NCBI RefSeq assembly: GCF_009938165.1
Contig: NZ_AP019649.1
Coordinates: 2,108,001 to 2,172,000 of the forward strand
DNA length: 64,000 bases
Source: Vibrio taketomensis
Lineage (GTDB): Bacteria; Pseudomonadota; Gammaproteobacteria; Enterobacterales; Vibrionaceae
Reading direction: 5' to 3'
In this document: positions 19,218 to 28,951 of the stretch, in pieces
How the letters are laid out: each line of letters starts with the position of its first letter
Position numbering within the stretch: position 1 is the stretch's first letter
Made by a program: the position numbers and the translations under genes
Notes under the pieces: model-generated
Database searches by the model: none
Told to the model about the DNA's origin: nothing
Seen by the model: only the letters and a program-made list of their open reading frames with translations

Positions 19218-19595
19218 CTATGCCTCCTTAGCATCATCATCGAGTACTTGTTTGTATAGAAGTGGTGCAACAAAATACCCGAGGAACGTAATGGCATAAC
19301 TGATTAGTATCACGACATTTCGCATTTTGAAAAAGTGGAAAACGAGTGCAAACGAAATCACCGTATATACTAGTTTCACACTTCCGCTCAATTGCATTAA
19401 ATCTTTAAGATCAACATTCGGTCTGTATTTAGCCTTGCGGCTAGCAACAAACATCCCAAACATGCCTGGAATAATTGCTAAAAATACACCAATGAATGCA
19501 GACTCAATATTTAACTCTCTATGAAATGAAGACAATAGTTCAAATGCAATTGCAAACAGACCGAAGGTCAATTGGCATAACATTATTTTCCTCAT
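19218..19595 (-). CDS. atpI: ATP synthase protein I
   Basis: A 125-residue membrane protein at the head of the operon. It has four hydrophobic segments, starting 'MRKIMLCQLTFGLFAIAF' and including 'FIGVFLAIIPGMFGMFVASRKA' and 'VVILISYAITFLGYFVAPLLYKQ'. The 'FLAIIPGMFGM' segment is typical of AtpI/UncI. It aids c-ring assembly or magnesium supply in homologues and is not a subunit of the final enzyme. An internal ATG at codon 5 (19583) has a better ribosome-binding site (AGGA, 5-6 nt before), so the true protein may be four residues shorter. Confidence 0.85.
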   Translation of the reverse strand: MRKIMLCQLTFGLFAIAFELLSSFHRELNIESAFIGVFLAIIPGMFGMFVASRKAKYRPNVDLKDLMQLSGSVKLVYTVISFALVFHFFKMRNVVILISYAITFLGYFVAPLLYKQVLDDDAKEA

Positions 19596-20066
19596 GGCTA
19601 ATAATATATCTTTAGCAGTACTCTCTTCATAGCTATACCTTTTAGTTTTAATTTATTTATCCAACGACAAAATAACTAATGAATATAATTATTCGCAGCA
19701 CTCTTCTGTTGCGAAAATTAAACTACTCCTAATTTCAAAATATGGAAATTGCAAAATCGAGCTTTATCATTCCATTTATGAGCGGATAATTATTCAAATA
19801 CGAAACCATCAATTGCTCAAAACAAACGCTAACTTATATCAATATTTATTTTTCAATAAGTTAGATAAGAACAAGAGGTTTAACTTAGTAATAAATTAGT
19901 TAATTAAAACCTATCAATCACGAGTATTTCTTCGAAACTATTGATGTTAAGCAGCTCACTTTTTGCTCATTTCATTATTTAAAATTAACTTTCCATTGTT
20001 CAGTTGTTATGCAATCAAGCATTCTCAAAGGATTGATTGTGCAATTCACCTAGTGTATATGGGTTT

Positions 20067-20075
20067 TTATCCACA
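20067..20075 (+). promoter_or_regulatory. DnaA box in the AT-rich atpI-cobO intergenic region
   Basis: TTATCCACA is an exact consensus DnaA box. It lies 50 bp before cobO in the 529-bp gap 19596-20124. The rest of that gap is very AT-rich and must contain the atp promoter, but I see no gene, repeat or further clear site there. Confidence 0.4.
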
Positions 20076-20124
20076 CCTCATTGCTCTATTATGTAACTAA
20101 GCCAATGAGTCAAAAGGAATTCCC

Positions 20125-20730
20125 ATGTCTACTGAAGACAACAAACAAGCCCAACACAAAGCTCGCCAAGAGAAAGTAAAGCAGCAAGTAGACGCTAAAA
20201 TTGCCGCAGCTACCGAAGAAAAAGGCCTACTATTGGTCATTACTGGTAATGGTAAAGGCAAGTCCACATCTGGATTTGGCACCATTGCAAGGGCCGTAGG
20301 TCATGGCCTCAAATGCTCTGTTGCTCAATTTATTAAAGGCACTTGGGATAATGGTGAGCGTAACCTTTTGGAGAAACTTGGGGTTGAGTTTCAAGTGATG
20401 GCGACAGGCTTTACTTGGGAAACGCAAAATAAAGCCGCAGATACCGAAGCAGCGCAACTAGTATGGCAAGAGTGCAAACGCATGCTGCAAGATGACAGCA
20501 TTGATGTGATTCTTTTTGATGAATTAACGTATATGGTGACTTACGGCTACATTGACTTAGACGAAGTGGTTGAAGCTCTCAATAATCGTCCGGCAATGCA
20601 ATCTGTGGTGATCACTGGCCGTGCCGCTCATCGAACGCTAATTGAAATGGCGGATACCGTGTCAGAGGTAAGAAATGTTAAGCATGCCTTTGAATCTGGC
20701 GTCAAAGCACTAAAAGGTGTCGACTGGTAA
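20125..20730 (+). CDS. cobO: Cob(I)yrinic acid a,c-diamide adenosyltransferase
   Basis: A 201-residue cytoplasmic enzyme (CobO/BtuR/CobA family) that transfers the adenosyl group of ATP to cobalt(I) corrinoids, giving adenosylcobalamin. The P-loop variant 'VITGNGKGKSTSGFG' lies at ~40-54, followed by 'VAQFIKGTWDNGERN' and the signature 'ILFDELTYMVTYGYIDLDEVV' (~130-150). The N-terminal ~25 residues are a charged helix. No other cobalamin synthesis genes are in the window, so salvage is likely. It is preceded by a DnaA box and followed by a terminator shared with the convergent AsmA-family gene. Confidence 0.94.
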   Translation: MSTEDNKQAQHKARQEKVKQQVDAKIAAATEEKGLLLVITGNGKGKSTSGFGTIARAVGHGLKCSVAQFIKGTWDNGERNLLEKLGVEFQVMATGFTWETQNKAADTEAAQLVWQECKRMLQDDSIDVILFDELTYMVTYGYIDLDEVVEALNNRPAMQSVVITGRAAHRTLIEMADTVSEVRNVKHAFESGVKALKGVDW

Positions 20731-20742
20731 TTCTTGGACATA

Positions 20743-20772
20743 AAAAAGCCCGCTCATATAGCGGGCTTTGTC
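20743..20772. terminator. Bidirectional terminator between cobO and the AsmA-family gene
   Basis: An AAAAAAGCCCGCT...AGCGGGCTTTG stem-loop lies between two convergent genes. On the minus strand it is followed by a clean T-run. Confidence 0.85.
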
Positions 20773-20783
20773 TTATCAACGAA

Positions 20784-22916
20784 TTAGTTAAATAGATTTT
20801 TCAACAAGCCATCAACGGCTTTTTTCGTCTTCTCGTCTTTGATCTTATCGGTCAGTTTCTCAACGCCGCGATCGATCTCTTTTTGCGCTTTTTGCTTAAG
20901 CACATCATCTAACACCACTTTGAATTTAGGATTAGACCACGCACCTGAGACATTAACTGGGATAGTCAGATCTTTCAGTTCATCAATGTCTTTACCGCCT
21001 TGACCTTCTAAAGAACCAACAATTGACGTGCTAATCGTGAAGTCGACGGTCTCATTGATATAGTTGGCATCACCCTTACCACGAATACGCAATAGTGGTG
21101 ATTGTGCATGCAAGTTGTCGGTCGTTACGACGCCATTTTTCAGATTTAAGGTCGCCGTCATTGCACTGAAATCAGTCTTCTTGACGTTGTCTTGCCCTTC
21201 CAGTTTTTGGCCTTTGATTTTGGCGTAAGTCTCACGAATAAGTTGAGCTACGTTAATGCCATTAACCGCTCCATCCGCAAAGTTGATTTTGATGGTACCT
21301 GCGAGGTTTTTCTTCATGGCGGTCGGCGCTAGGCCCTTACCCGTCACGTTCACATCAATATTACCCGTGCCTTCTAATTTGTCCATCTGCGCAACGTCAG
21401 TGAGTAAAGGAAGCACCTTCACACCGGTGATGGATTTCTTCGCACTGTAAGTCGCCGGTGAATGACGTGCATCCAAAGTTGCAGTGGCTTTAATTGAACC
21501 ATCGTAAAGGTTTGAGCTAAACGACGATAACGTCACTAAACCACGATCAACACTGAATTTCGCTTGCACATTTTGCATGCGAGCATTGGCAGCTTTGAAC
21601 TTATCAATAGTGATTGCACCAGTCACATCCAATCCTTGCAAAGCAGACAAATCTGGCTCTTGCTCCGTGGCTTTAACTGCTGTGTTTTCACTACCTGTTT
21701 GCTTGCTCGCCTCTGATGGTTCCGCTTTACTTGTTTCATCCGCTTTCGCGTTTAAACCCAAGAACTCATCTAGATCAATATTAGGACTATGCAGATTAAA
21801 TGCGATTTGCGGAATATCCGCCAACGTCACATCCAACTTACCATCAAACTCCAGTGCATTGGCGGTGAGTTTCTCTAGTACAAAGCTCAGGTGATTCTTG
21901 GTTAGATTAAACTCAAGATCCGATGCCATATCGACGTTCATTGGCGATTGTGGCAAAGCTGCACCTTCGAAAGTCGCGTCCAAAGTCAACTGTTGCATCG
22001 ACACCTGCGAGATTGCTTTATCAACGGTGAGCTCAGCGCCACCTTTAACATCTAGCGCTAAATCTGCGGCTTTGCCTTTCACTGCGTACTTAAGAGTATT
22101 GGGTTTATCGAATTCAAATGTCGCTAGCTCAATACTCGCTGCGTCGATTTTGTTCGTCGCATCACTGTAGCTGGCATCAAACTTTACATTACGCAGTGCG
22201 TAATCACTAAAGCCCGACGCCAACTTCAATTCTGCCGTACCTTGAGCGGCAAATTTCTGCAGATTAGTTTCACCTTTAAGAGCAAAATCCGCTTTACTCC
22301 ACGCATCAAGTGCAAACTCAGTGAGCGTTAATGACACATCATAAAGTTTGGTGTGAGTGCCCGCTTTATCATCTTGAATATCAAGCAATGCATTGGTAAT
22401 CGATACCCCTGCCAGATTTATTGACCACGCGGATGCCGCTGAATCCGAACTTGTTGTCTCTGATGATGCGGTTTTCGATTGTGATTCAGTGGTGGTAGAA
22501 CTGTCTTGCGCCGCTTTAGATTGGTTTTGCGTTAACGCATCAAGGTTCTTTGCACCATCCTTGCGAGTCTCAATATAAAACTCAGCACCATCAAGCGTAA
22601 TATTACCAATATCAAGTTGCTGACTAAACAGTGGCATCACCGATACATCAATACCAACTTGATCGACTTTGAATAAATCTGGCTGGCTAAAACCTTGTGG
22701 GTTTTTTAATTCAGTTTTACCAAGAGTAAAACCAAGCGATGGGAAGAATTGCCAATTGATATCCCCTTCAATCACCAAGTCCAAACCGGTTTGTTGTTTG
22801 GCTTGTTCAACGATCAAAGGCTTAAATTGATTAGGATTAACGAGTAGCACGAGTGCTAAGACTACGGCAATGATTGCCACTACCGGAATAGCGATAAATA
22901 ACGCGAGTTTCTTCAT
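20784..22916 (-). CDS. AsmA-family protein
   Basis: A 710-residue envelope protein. One N-terminal membrane helix ('LALFIAIPVVAIIAVVLALVLLVNP', residues 3-27) is followed by 'FKPLIVEQAKQQTGLDLVIEGDINWQFFPSLGFTLG', the AsmA N-terminal signature, and a long periplasmic beta-rich domain. Low-complexity Ser/Thr stretches occur near ~130-165 and ~390-415. The C-terminal region 'LNLKNGVVTTDNLHAQSPLLRIRGKG' is the AsmA-2 type. AsmA-like proteins are bridge-like lipid-transport proteins that affect outer-membrane phospholipid balance. It could be AsmA proper or a paralogue, so I leave the symbol blank. Confidence 0.88.
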   Translation of the reverse strand: MKKLALFIAIPVVAIIAVVLALVLLVNPNQFKPLIVEQAKQQTGLDLVIEGDINWQFFPSLGFTLGKTELKNPQGFSQPDLFKVDQVGIDVSVMPLFSQQLDIGNITLDGAEFYIETRKDGAKNLDALTQNQSKAAQDSSTTTESQSKTASSETTSSDSAASAWSINLAGVSITNALLDIQDDKAGTHTKLYDVSLTLTEFALDAWSKADFALKGETNLQKFAAQGTAELKLASGFSDYALRNVKFDASYSDATNKIDAASIELATFEFDKPNTLKYAVKGKAADLALDVKGGAELTVDKAISQVSMQQLTLDATFEGAALPQSPMNVDMASDLEFNLTKNHLSFVLEKLTANALEFDGKLDVTLADIPQIAFNLHSPNIDLDEFLGLNAKADETSKAEPSEASKQTGSENTAVKATEQEPDLSALQGLDVTGAITIDKFKAANARMQNVQAKFSVDRGLVTLSSFSSNLYDGSIKATATLDARHSPATYSAKKSITGVKVLPLLTDVAQMDKLEGTGNIDVNVTGKGLAPTAMKKNLAGTIKINFADGAVNGINVAQLIRETYAKIKGQKLEGQDNVKKTDFSAMTATLNLKNGVVTTDNLHAQSPLLRIRGKGDANYINETVDFTISTSIVGSLEGQGGKDIDELKDLTIPVNVSGAWSNPKFKVVLDDVLKQKAQKEIDRGVEKLTDKIKDEKTKKAVDGLLKNLFN

Positions 22917-23024
22917 CAGCAGAGTCCTTGCTTAATAGCTAAAAAGCTATTTAGTTGAGTAAAGATTACTCAAAGTATACTCAACTGACATCGAGATACT
23001 TGGGCGTACTTTACATAAAAAGAA

Positions 23025-23045
23025 AGTGGCACCTAAAGTGCCACT
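23025..23045 (-). terminator. Terminator of udk
   Basis: An AGTGGCAC/GTGCCACT stem with a 5-nt loop and a following TTCTTTTTAT on the minus strand. It touches the udk stop codon. Confidence 0.75.
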
Positions 23046-23725
23046 TATCTAGAGAAAAATAAAGTCTCGCCAGCAATATTACTGTTAAGATTTCGAAGCT
23101 TAGCAATATGAGCTTTCAATACATCAATAGCGATACGGTTTTTACCACCACGCGGTACGATGATATCTGCGTATTGCTTAGATGGCTCGATGAACTGCAT
23201 GAACATTGGACGAACGGTTTCTTGGTACTGTTTTAATACCGATTCCATCGTACGACCACGCTCTTCAACATCACGCTTAACACGACGTAGTAGACAGATA
23301 TCAAGTGGGGTATCCATAAACACGGTTGCGTGACAAAGCTTACGAAGACGTGGATCGGTAAGCAGCAAAATACCTTCAAGAATGATCACTTTTTTCGGTG
23401 TCATTGTTGTGGTGTTGGTAGTACGAGTATGCTCTGAGTAGCTGTACTCTGGCACTTCAACCGCTTCACCTTTTACTAGCTTTTCTAGGTGATCACACAA
23501 TAGATCGTGATCCAGTGCGCTCGGGTGGTCGTAGTTGGTTTTTACACGCTCTTCCATGCTCAAATGCGTTTGATCGTTGTAGTAGCAATCTTCCGTAATT
23601 ACACCAATTTGATGATCGCCTACCTTCTCGCGAAGTTCATTGTAAATAGTGCTAGCGATTAGGCTTTTTCCTGAAGCTGACGCGCCAGCAATACCGACGA
23701 TTACACATTGATTATTATCAGACAT
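23045..23725 (-). CDS. udk: Uridine kinase
   Basis: A 226-residue enzyme of pyrimidine salvage that phosphorylates uridine and cytidine. The P-loop '[22 protein letters not shown]' starts at residue ~10. Next come '[18 protein letters not shown]' and '[13 protein letters not shown]' (nucleoside binding), and '[16 protein letters not shown]' (Walker B). I start it at ATG 23725 ([11 protein letters not shown]), which agrees with homologues. An upstream in-frame extension of 39 residues has no similarity to the family. Slightly longer than E. coli Udk (213) at the C-terminus. It is followed by a terminator and lies next to apbC/mrp and metG, an order often seen in this group. Confidence 0.95.
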   Translation of the reverse strand: MSDNNQCVIVGIAGASASGKSLIASTIYNELREKVGDHQIGVITEDCYYNDQTHLSMEERVKTNYDHPSALDHDLLCDHLEKLVKGEAVEVPEYSYSEHTRTTNTTTMTPKKVIILEGILLLTDPRLRKLCHATVFMDTPLDICLLRRVKRDVEERGRTMESVLKQYQETVRPMFMQFIEPSKQYADIIVPRGGKNRIAIDVLKAHIAKLRNLNSNIAGETLFFSR

Positions 23726-23908
23726 TATTCTTGCACCCGATGAGATGAATTGGTTGGTGATCTGTGGCCTGCTAAAAGTTTGGCATGGAAAGGCTAGCAG
23801 AGCCAAATTAAACTGCCTGATTATAGGGAGATCGCCCGCCATATACCAGAAAGTAATCGGCTAAATTTACATTCGAAACGAAATAGAATAAGAAAACAGC
23901 AAGCAAAC

Positions 23909-23935
23909 GTTTAGCCAGCATAAAACTGGCTAAAC
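23909..23935 (-). terminator. Possible terminator of apbC
   Basis: A perfect 10-bp stem, GTTTAGCCAG/CTGGCTAAAC, after the apbC stop codon. The trailing T-run is poor. Confidence 0.5.
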
Positions 23936-23952
23936 ACTATATGCCATGAGGC

Positions 23953-25026
23953 TTATAACATTGTAATGTTAATTGCATCTGGTTGAACATCACCACGCCA
24001 ATAGAGTCTTGCGCAAACGGCTTCTGCCAACTCCAAGTATTGATTGGTGTGTTCCGAATCCGGTCTCGATGCGACGGTCGGACAGCCTGCATCGATGTCT
24101 TCACGCAAATGAATATCGAGCGGAATTTGCCCTAATAGGTCTAAATTGTATTCAGCCGACATTTTTTCGGCGCCGCCAGTACCAAAAATGTGCTCATGAT
24201 GACCACAGTTGCTGCAAATGTGATAACTCATGTTTTCCACCAATCCCACCAGCGGAATACCCACCTTGTCAAACATGGCAACGCCTTTCCGAGCATCAGC
24301 AAGCGCCAAATCTTGCGGTGTAGTGACAATCACAGCACCAGTGACGGGAATTTGCTGCGCGAGACTCAATTGAATATCGCCCGTGCCCGGCGGCATATCA
24401 ATGACAAGGTAATCTAGATTTGGCCAGTCGGTTTCATTGAGTAATTGCGCCAACGCTTTTGATGCCATTGGACCACGCCAAATAGTCGCTTCATCTTTTG
24501 ACACTAAATACCCAATAGAATGGGTATAAATGCCATGCGCTTCCACTGGCTGCATCCACTTATTGTCACGCACTTCTGGCTGAGCATGCACTTTACCAAT
24601 CATCATAGGTACTGATGGGCCATAAATATCGGCGTCAAGTAGACCCACTTTGGCTCCACTCGCGGCAATCGCGAGCACCAAGTTGACTGAAGTCGTTGAT
24701 TTGCCCACGCCACCTTTAGCAGAGGTAACCGCAATGATATTTTTAACCCCTTTAACCGCACTACCGGTGTGATTTACCAAGGTTTTTACTTGCACGCTAA
24801 TTTGGTATTTGAATGGCGCAACCGCTTGGTTTTGCTGCTGCGCTTGAATCCACGCATCGATATCTTTGACTAGGTGGTTAGCAGCAAAAGGAATTTGAAT
24901 TGCGAAGAAGCCTTCGGCATCAACCGAGACCAGACCTGGGGTTGAAGCCCAGTTTTGAATGAGAGAATGATGCTCATATTGGCTTAGCCAAGAGCAAAAA
25001 TCTTGCTTGGAATGAAACTGACGCAT
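23953..25026 (-). CDS. apbC: Iron-sulfur cluster carrier protein ApbC/Mrp
   Basis: A 357-residue P-loop ATPase that binds and delivers [4Fe-4S] clusters. The N-terminal ~80 residues are a MIP18-like region. The deviant Walker A 'AVTSAKGGVGKSTTSVNL' lies at ~105-120, Walker B-like 'DYLVIDMPPGTGDIQLSLAQ' at ~205-225, and the cluster-binding pair CxxC in 'HICSNCGHHEHIFGTGG' at ~270. Length is close to E. coli Mrp (369). It is divergent from metG, with a ~160-bp gap, and located beside udk as in many gammaproteobacteria. Confidence 0.95.
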   Translation of the reverse strand: MRQFHSKQDFCSWLSQYEHHSLIQNWASTPGLVSVDAEGFFAIQIPFAANHLVKDIDAWIQAQQQNQAVAPFKYQISVQVKTLVNHTGSAVKGVKNIIAVTSAKGGVGKSTTSVNLVLAIAASGAKVGLLDADIYGPSVPMMIGKVHAQPEVRDNKWMQPVEAHGIYTHSIGYLVSKDEATIWRGPMASKALAQLLNETDWPNLDYLVIDMPPGTGDIQLSLAQQIPVTGAVIVTTPQDLALADARKGVAMFDKVGIPLVGLVENMSYHICSNCGHHEHIFGTGGAEKMSAEYNLDLLGQIPLDIHLREDIDAGCPTVASRPDSEHTNQYLELAEAVCARLYWRGDVQPDAINITML

Positions 25027-25184
25027 AGGTCCTCCTTTATCAATACCATCCTAGCACTCCAAGCGTGGATACAGAACCCTGAAAAAACTACGGGAATGCC
25101 AGTTTGTCTTCTTGGAGTCGTTGTTTGAATCAGGTAGTATTACTCTCTATTTTTTGTACCTATCGAGATAAGCGAATATTAAGT

Positions 25185-27236
25185 ATGGCAAACGATCCAA
25201 GAAAACTTTTGGTAACTTGTGCCCTTCCGTACGCTAACGGTTCGATTCACCTAGGTCACATGCTTGAACACATTCAAGCTGACATTTGGGTTCGTTACCA
25301 ACGCCTACGCGGCAACACTGTAAACTTCATTTGTGCTGACGACGCTCACGGCACGCCAATTATGCTTAAAGCTCAACAGATGGGTATCTCTCCAGAAGAG
25401 ATGATCGCAGCCGTAAGCGAAGAGCACCAAAAAGACTTCGCTGGTTTTGACATCAGCTTTGACAACTACCATAGCACGCACTCGCAAGAGAACCGTGAAC
25501 TGGCATCTCATATTTACCTTGAGCTGAAGAAAAACGGTTTTATCTCAAGCCGTACTATCTCTCAGCTATTTGACCCAGAAAAAGAGATGTTCCTACCGGA
25601 TCGTTTCGTAAAAGGTACTTGCCCGAAATGTAAGGCCGAAGACCAATACGGCGATAACTGTGATAACTGTGGTGAAACATACAGCCCAACTGAACTGATC
25701 AATCCAAAATCAGCTGTGTCTGGCGCAACACCAATCATGAAAGATTCTGAGCACTTCTTCTTCGACCTGCCTCAGTTTGAAAGCATGCTAAAAGAGTGGA
25801 CTCGCTCTGGCTCGCTACAAGCTGAAACAGCAAACAAGATGCAAGAGTGGTTTGAATCTGGCCTACAACAATGGGATATCTCACGTGATGCGCCATACTT
25901 TGGCTTTGAGATCCCAGGTGAAGAGAACAAGTTCTTCTACGTATGGCTAGACGCACCTGTTGGTTACATGGCGTCATTTAAGAACCTATGTGACAAAACT
26001 GAAGGTCTAGACTTTGACGAATACTGGAAGAAAGACAGCACCACTGAGCTGTACCACTTCATCGGTAAAGACATCGTTTACTTCCACAGCCTATTTTGGC
26101 CTGCAATGCTAGAAGGCAGCGGCTTCCGTAAACCAAACAACGTGTTCGTACACGGTTACGTAACCGTAAACGGTGCGAAAATGTCTAAGTCTAAAGGTAC
26201 GTTTGTAAAAGCAAGCACTTACCTAAACCACCTAGACCCTGAGTGCCTACGTTACTACTACGCAGCAAAACTAAACAGCCGCATCGATGACCTAGACCTT
26301 AACCTTGAAGACTTCTCTCAACGTGTAAACGCGGACGTAGTAAACAAGATTGTTAACCTAGCTTCTCGTAACGCTGGCTTCATCACTAAGCGTTTTGAAG
26401 GTCAACTAGCTGAAAACTTTGCAGAGCCTGAGCTATACAACGAATTTGTTGCAGCAGCAGAGCGTATTGCTGAACTATACGAAGCGCGTGAATTTGGTCG
26501 TGCGATTCGTGAAATCACAGCGCTAGCTGACAAAGCTAACCAATACGTTGATGAAAAAGCACCGTGGGTTGTAGCGAAAGAAGAAGGTAAAGATCAAGAA
26601 CTGCAGGAAATCTGCTCGGTAGGTATCAACCTATTCCGCGTTCTGATGACTTACTTGAAACCTGTAATGCCTGCACTTGCGGCACGCACTGAAGCATTCC
26701 TAAACCAAGAACTAACTTGGGAAGGCATTGCAACACCGCTAACGGCACACAACATTACCGCATTCAAAGCGCTATTTAACCGTATCGATCCTAAAAACAT
26801 CGAAGCGATGATTGAAGCATCAAAAGAAGATGCAGCAGCAGAAATGGCAGCGAAAGAGAAAGCAGAAGCAGCGAAAACAGAAACTGAACTAAGCAAAGAT
26901 CCAATTGCAGCAGAAATCGAGTTTGATGATTTCGCTAAAGTTGACCTTCGTATTGCGAAGATCGTTTCATGTGAAGCTGTGCCAAAAGCGGACAAACTAC
27001 TGAAATTCCAGTTGGATATCGGTGGTGAAATGCGCCAAGTATTCTCAGGCATCAAAGCGGCATACAATCCAGAAGACCTAGTAGGCAAGCTGACTGTTGT
27101 CGTAGCAAACCTAAAACCTCGTAAAATGAAGTTTGGTATGTCTGAAGGTATGATCCTAGCAGCTGGCCCTGGTGGTGCTGACCTATGGCTACTTGAGCCA
27201 CATGAAGGTGCACAACCTGGTATGCGTGTAATGTAA
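25185..27236 (+). CDS. metG: Methionyl-tRNA synthetase
   Basis: A 683-residue class I aminoacyl-tRNA synthetase. The HIGH motif is '[12 protein letters not shown]' near residue 15. The zinc-binding knuckle is '[19 protein letters not shown]' (~145-165), the catalytic loop is '[10 protein letters not shown]' (~333-341), and a C-terminal tRNA-binding/dimerisation domain begins near '[18 protein letters not shown]' (~580). An alanine/glutamate-rich linker (~545-575) precedes that domain. I chose ATG 25185 ([19 protein letters not shown]), which fits homologues. Upstream in-frame codons from 25104 lack family similarity. A GC-rich terminator follows. Confidence 0.97.
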   Translation: MANDPRKLLVTCALPYANGSIHLGHMLEHIQADIWVRYQRLRGNTVNFICADDAHGTPIMLKAQQMGISPEEMIAAVSEEHQKDFAGFDISFDNYHSTHSQENRELASHIYLELKKNGFISSRTISQLFDPEKEMFLPDRFVKGTCPKCKAEDQYGDNCDNCGETYSPTELINPKSAVSGATPIMKDSEHFFFDLPQFESMLKEWTRSGSLQAETANKMQEWFESGLQQWDISRDAPYFGFEIPGEENKFFYVWLDAPVGYMASFKNLCDKTEGLDFDEYWKKDSTTELYHFIGKDIVYFHSLFWPAMLEGSGFRKPNNVFVHGYVTVNGAKMSKSKGTFVKASTYLNHLDPECLRYYYAAKLNSRIDDLDLNLEDFSQRVNADVVNKIVNLASRNAGFITKRFEGQLAENFAEPELYNEFVAAAERIAELYEAREFGRAIREITALADKANQYVDEKAPWVVAKEEGKDQELQEICSVGINLFRVLMTYLKPVMPALAARTEAFLNQELTWEGIATPLTAHNITAFKALFNRIDPKNIEAMIEASKEDAAAEMAAKEKAEAAKTETELSKDPIAAEIEFDDFAKVDLRIAKIVSCEAVPKADKLLKFQLDIGGEMRQVFSGIKAAYNPEDLVGKLTVVVANLKPRKMKFGMSEGMILAAGPGGADLWLLEPHEGAQPGMRVM

Positions 27237-27266
27237 GCGATTCGCTTTTATTACCCAAGCTTTACC

Positions 27267-27296
27267 AAAATCCTCGCTTCGGCGGGGATTTTTTGT
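27267..27296 (+). terminator. Rho-independent terminator of metG
   Basis: AAAATCCTCGC, TTCG loop, GCGGGGATTTTTT: GC-rich stem and T-run after the metG stop codon. Confidence 0.88.
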
Positions 27297-27456
27297 ATCT
27301 ATTTCAAACGCATACTCCCTGAGATGGTGAAACATTGCACCAAAACAGCGCAATCACTGCAATAATGAAAACTTAACTCATTGATATGAAACAACTTTAA
27401 ACTTGGCATTAAAGCTGCTCTGGTTTTAAAAACACCTAGAAACTGGGGGAACCGTT

Positions 27457-28293
27457 ATGTTTGTTGCATTATCAATGTCAGTATCTATCGTTATTCTTTG
27501 TTTGCTCTACTACTACTCCAAACAGCGCTCACAATCACAAGAGCGAAACTATCAGCAAATCATCTCGTTGCGATTGATTATGGAGCTATGCCGACAACAT
27601 CGCGCCTTGACGCACCAAGCGATGGTCTCTGATGATTTTTCAAAACCAGATGAGGTTTTACACGTTGAGCAGCAGTTACAAAAGCAAACCAGTGATCTGA
27701 TCACTTTGGCCAGTTTTGATCACAAATCATTGTTTCGCATTCTCCAAATGAAAACAGCCGCGCTAGGTCAAGATTGGCAACAACGTAGTTTTGCTCGCAA
27801 CCAAAGAACACACGGTACCGCCATTCGCCACTGCATGTTTCTTATCGACGATATAGCCCTTGCATGGCTAGTTGAATCTGGGCGCGAAGACTTAAGCGAT
27901 GAATACCATTTAAATTGGCAACAAGTGTTGGATAGCATGGAAATCTTGACGCAACTGCGCATTTGCATTCAAGAGAAGGGGCATCGCAATGAGGAACTGC
28001 GGATAAAGTACTATGCCGACAAAATTCGTCATAAACTTCAGCAACTCAGCCTTATCAGCCCACTAACAATCCAATCACCGCTCGGGTTACAAACCCAAGC
28101 CAAGATTGATCTCCTCATCAGTATCCAAAACCTTAAGTTCACGACTCAACAACTGTATGCTTTAACTACGGATATCTCACAGTTAATCGCGCAAGTGTAT
28201 GACGATATGTTATCTGACATAACAGAAAGCCTATACCAACCATTGCCAGCAGTCGGAGCGATGCCCTGCGAGAACTCCTTCCATATGGGGTGA
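27457..28293 (+). CDS. Membrane-anchored protein of unknown function
   Basis: A 278-residue protein with one N-terminal hydrophobic helix ('FVALSMSVSIVILCLLYYYSK', residues ~2-22) and a predominantly helical soluble part rich in Gln, Leu, His and Arg. I do not recognise the family. The segment 'LRLIMELCRQHRALTHQAM' (~42-60) is reminiscent of the start of four-helix sensor domains of the NIT/PilJ type ('lqeLQrERg'), but no signalling domain follows, so this is only a loose resemblance. The ATG has an upstream GGGG-containing ribosome-binding site ('aactgggggaaccgttATG'). It lies between metG and the YehS-like gene, is transcribed in the same direction, and is probably monocistronic. Confidence 0.72.
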   Translation: MFVALSMSVSIVILCLLYYYSKQRSQSQERNYQQIISLRLIMELCRQHRALTHQAMVSDDFSKPDEVLHVEQQLQKQTSDLITLASFDHKSLFRILQMKTAALGQDWQQRSFARNQRTHGTAIRHCMFLIDDIALAWLVESGREDLSDEYHLNWQQVLDSMEILTQLRICIQEKGHRNEELRIKYYADKIRHKLQQLSLISPLTIQSPLGLQTQAKIDLLISIQNLKFTTQQLYALTTDISQLIAQVYDDMLSDITESLYQPLPAVGAMPCENSFHMG

Positions 28294-28413
28294 ATCGATA
28301 CCCCAATGGGTTTTATCGCTGTTGGTCATGGGCATTCTCTGATAGAGTCGCCGACAATAATCTTCTCCCCCGTCGTAACCTTTCGGCGGCTGAATAGCTA
28401 ATTAGGATTCCCT

Positions 28414-28893
28414 TTGACTAACAATGAAATTTTGCGTCGCATTCAGCACGCACTAAACCTTAAAAACGCTCAAATTATCAAAGCTTTTGAACAAGCTGAG
28501 GTGAAAGTTGCTCATGACCAACTGCAAAACTGGCTAAAGAGTGAGAGTGAAAAATCTTTCGCAAAAATGAAAGATAAAGAGTTAGCACTGTTCCTAAACG
28601 GCTTTATCAACGTTAAACGTGGCAAAAAAGACGGTGAGCAACCAAAGCCTGAGCAGCAACTGACTAACAATATGATCTTTATGAAGCTGCGTATTGCGTT
28701 GGATATGAAAAATGAAGATGTACTTGATGCTCTTGAACTGATGGGTGTTAGCCTAAGCAAGTATGAAATTGGCGCTTATTTCCGCAAGCCAAACAATAAG
28801 AACTACAAAGCGTGTAGCGATGAGTTGCTTTGCGATTTTCTAAACGGCGTACAATTTACTCAACGTCCTGATTCTGAAGAATACGCTGGATAA
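28414..28893 (+). CDS. DUF1456 (YehS-like) protein
   Basis: A 159-residue soluble protein made of two similar ~70-residue repeats: 'TNNEILRRIQHALNLKNAQIIKAFEQAEV' near the start and 'TNNMIFMKLRIALDMKNEDVLDALELMGV' from ~residue 83. This tandem arrangement is typical of E. coli YehS/DUF1456. Each repeat ends with 'FLNG' ('ALFLNGFINVKRGKK' and 'CDFLNGVQF'). Function is unknown. Start is an apparent TTG at 28414 preceded by AGGA; no suitable ATG or GTG lies upstream in frame, and the family begins at this point. A bidirectional terminator separates it from udp. Confidence 0.85.
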   Translation: MTNNEILRRIQHALNLKNAQIIKAFEQAEVKVAHDQLQNWLKSESEKSFAKMKDKELALFLNGFINVKRGKKDGEQPKPEQQLTNNMIFMKLRIALDMKNEDVLDALELMGVSLSKYEIGAYFRKPNNKNYKACSDELLCDFLNGVQFTQRPDSEEYAG

Positions 28894-28898
28894 CAAAC

Positions 28899-28938
28899 AA
28901 AAATCCCCCAGCTTAATAAAAGCTTGGGGGATTTTTTT
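28899..28938. terminator. Bidirectional terminator between yehS-like gene and udp
   Basis: AAATCCCCCAGCTT and AAGCTTGGGGGATTTTTTT form a long stem with a T-run in both directions between convergent genes. Confidence 0.9.
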
Positions 28939-28951
28939 ATCTCAATATCAA

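Noticed and set aside
19596..20124. Small RNA or additional gene in the AT-rich region before atpI
   Set aside because: No ribosome-binding site with a sensible frame, no GC-rich hairpin with T-run, only scattered AT-rich repeats.
23726..23842. Extended N-terminus of udk
   Set aside because: 39 extra residues before MSDNNQ have no homology and lie in the intergenic region.
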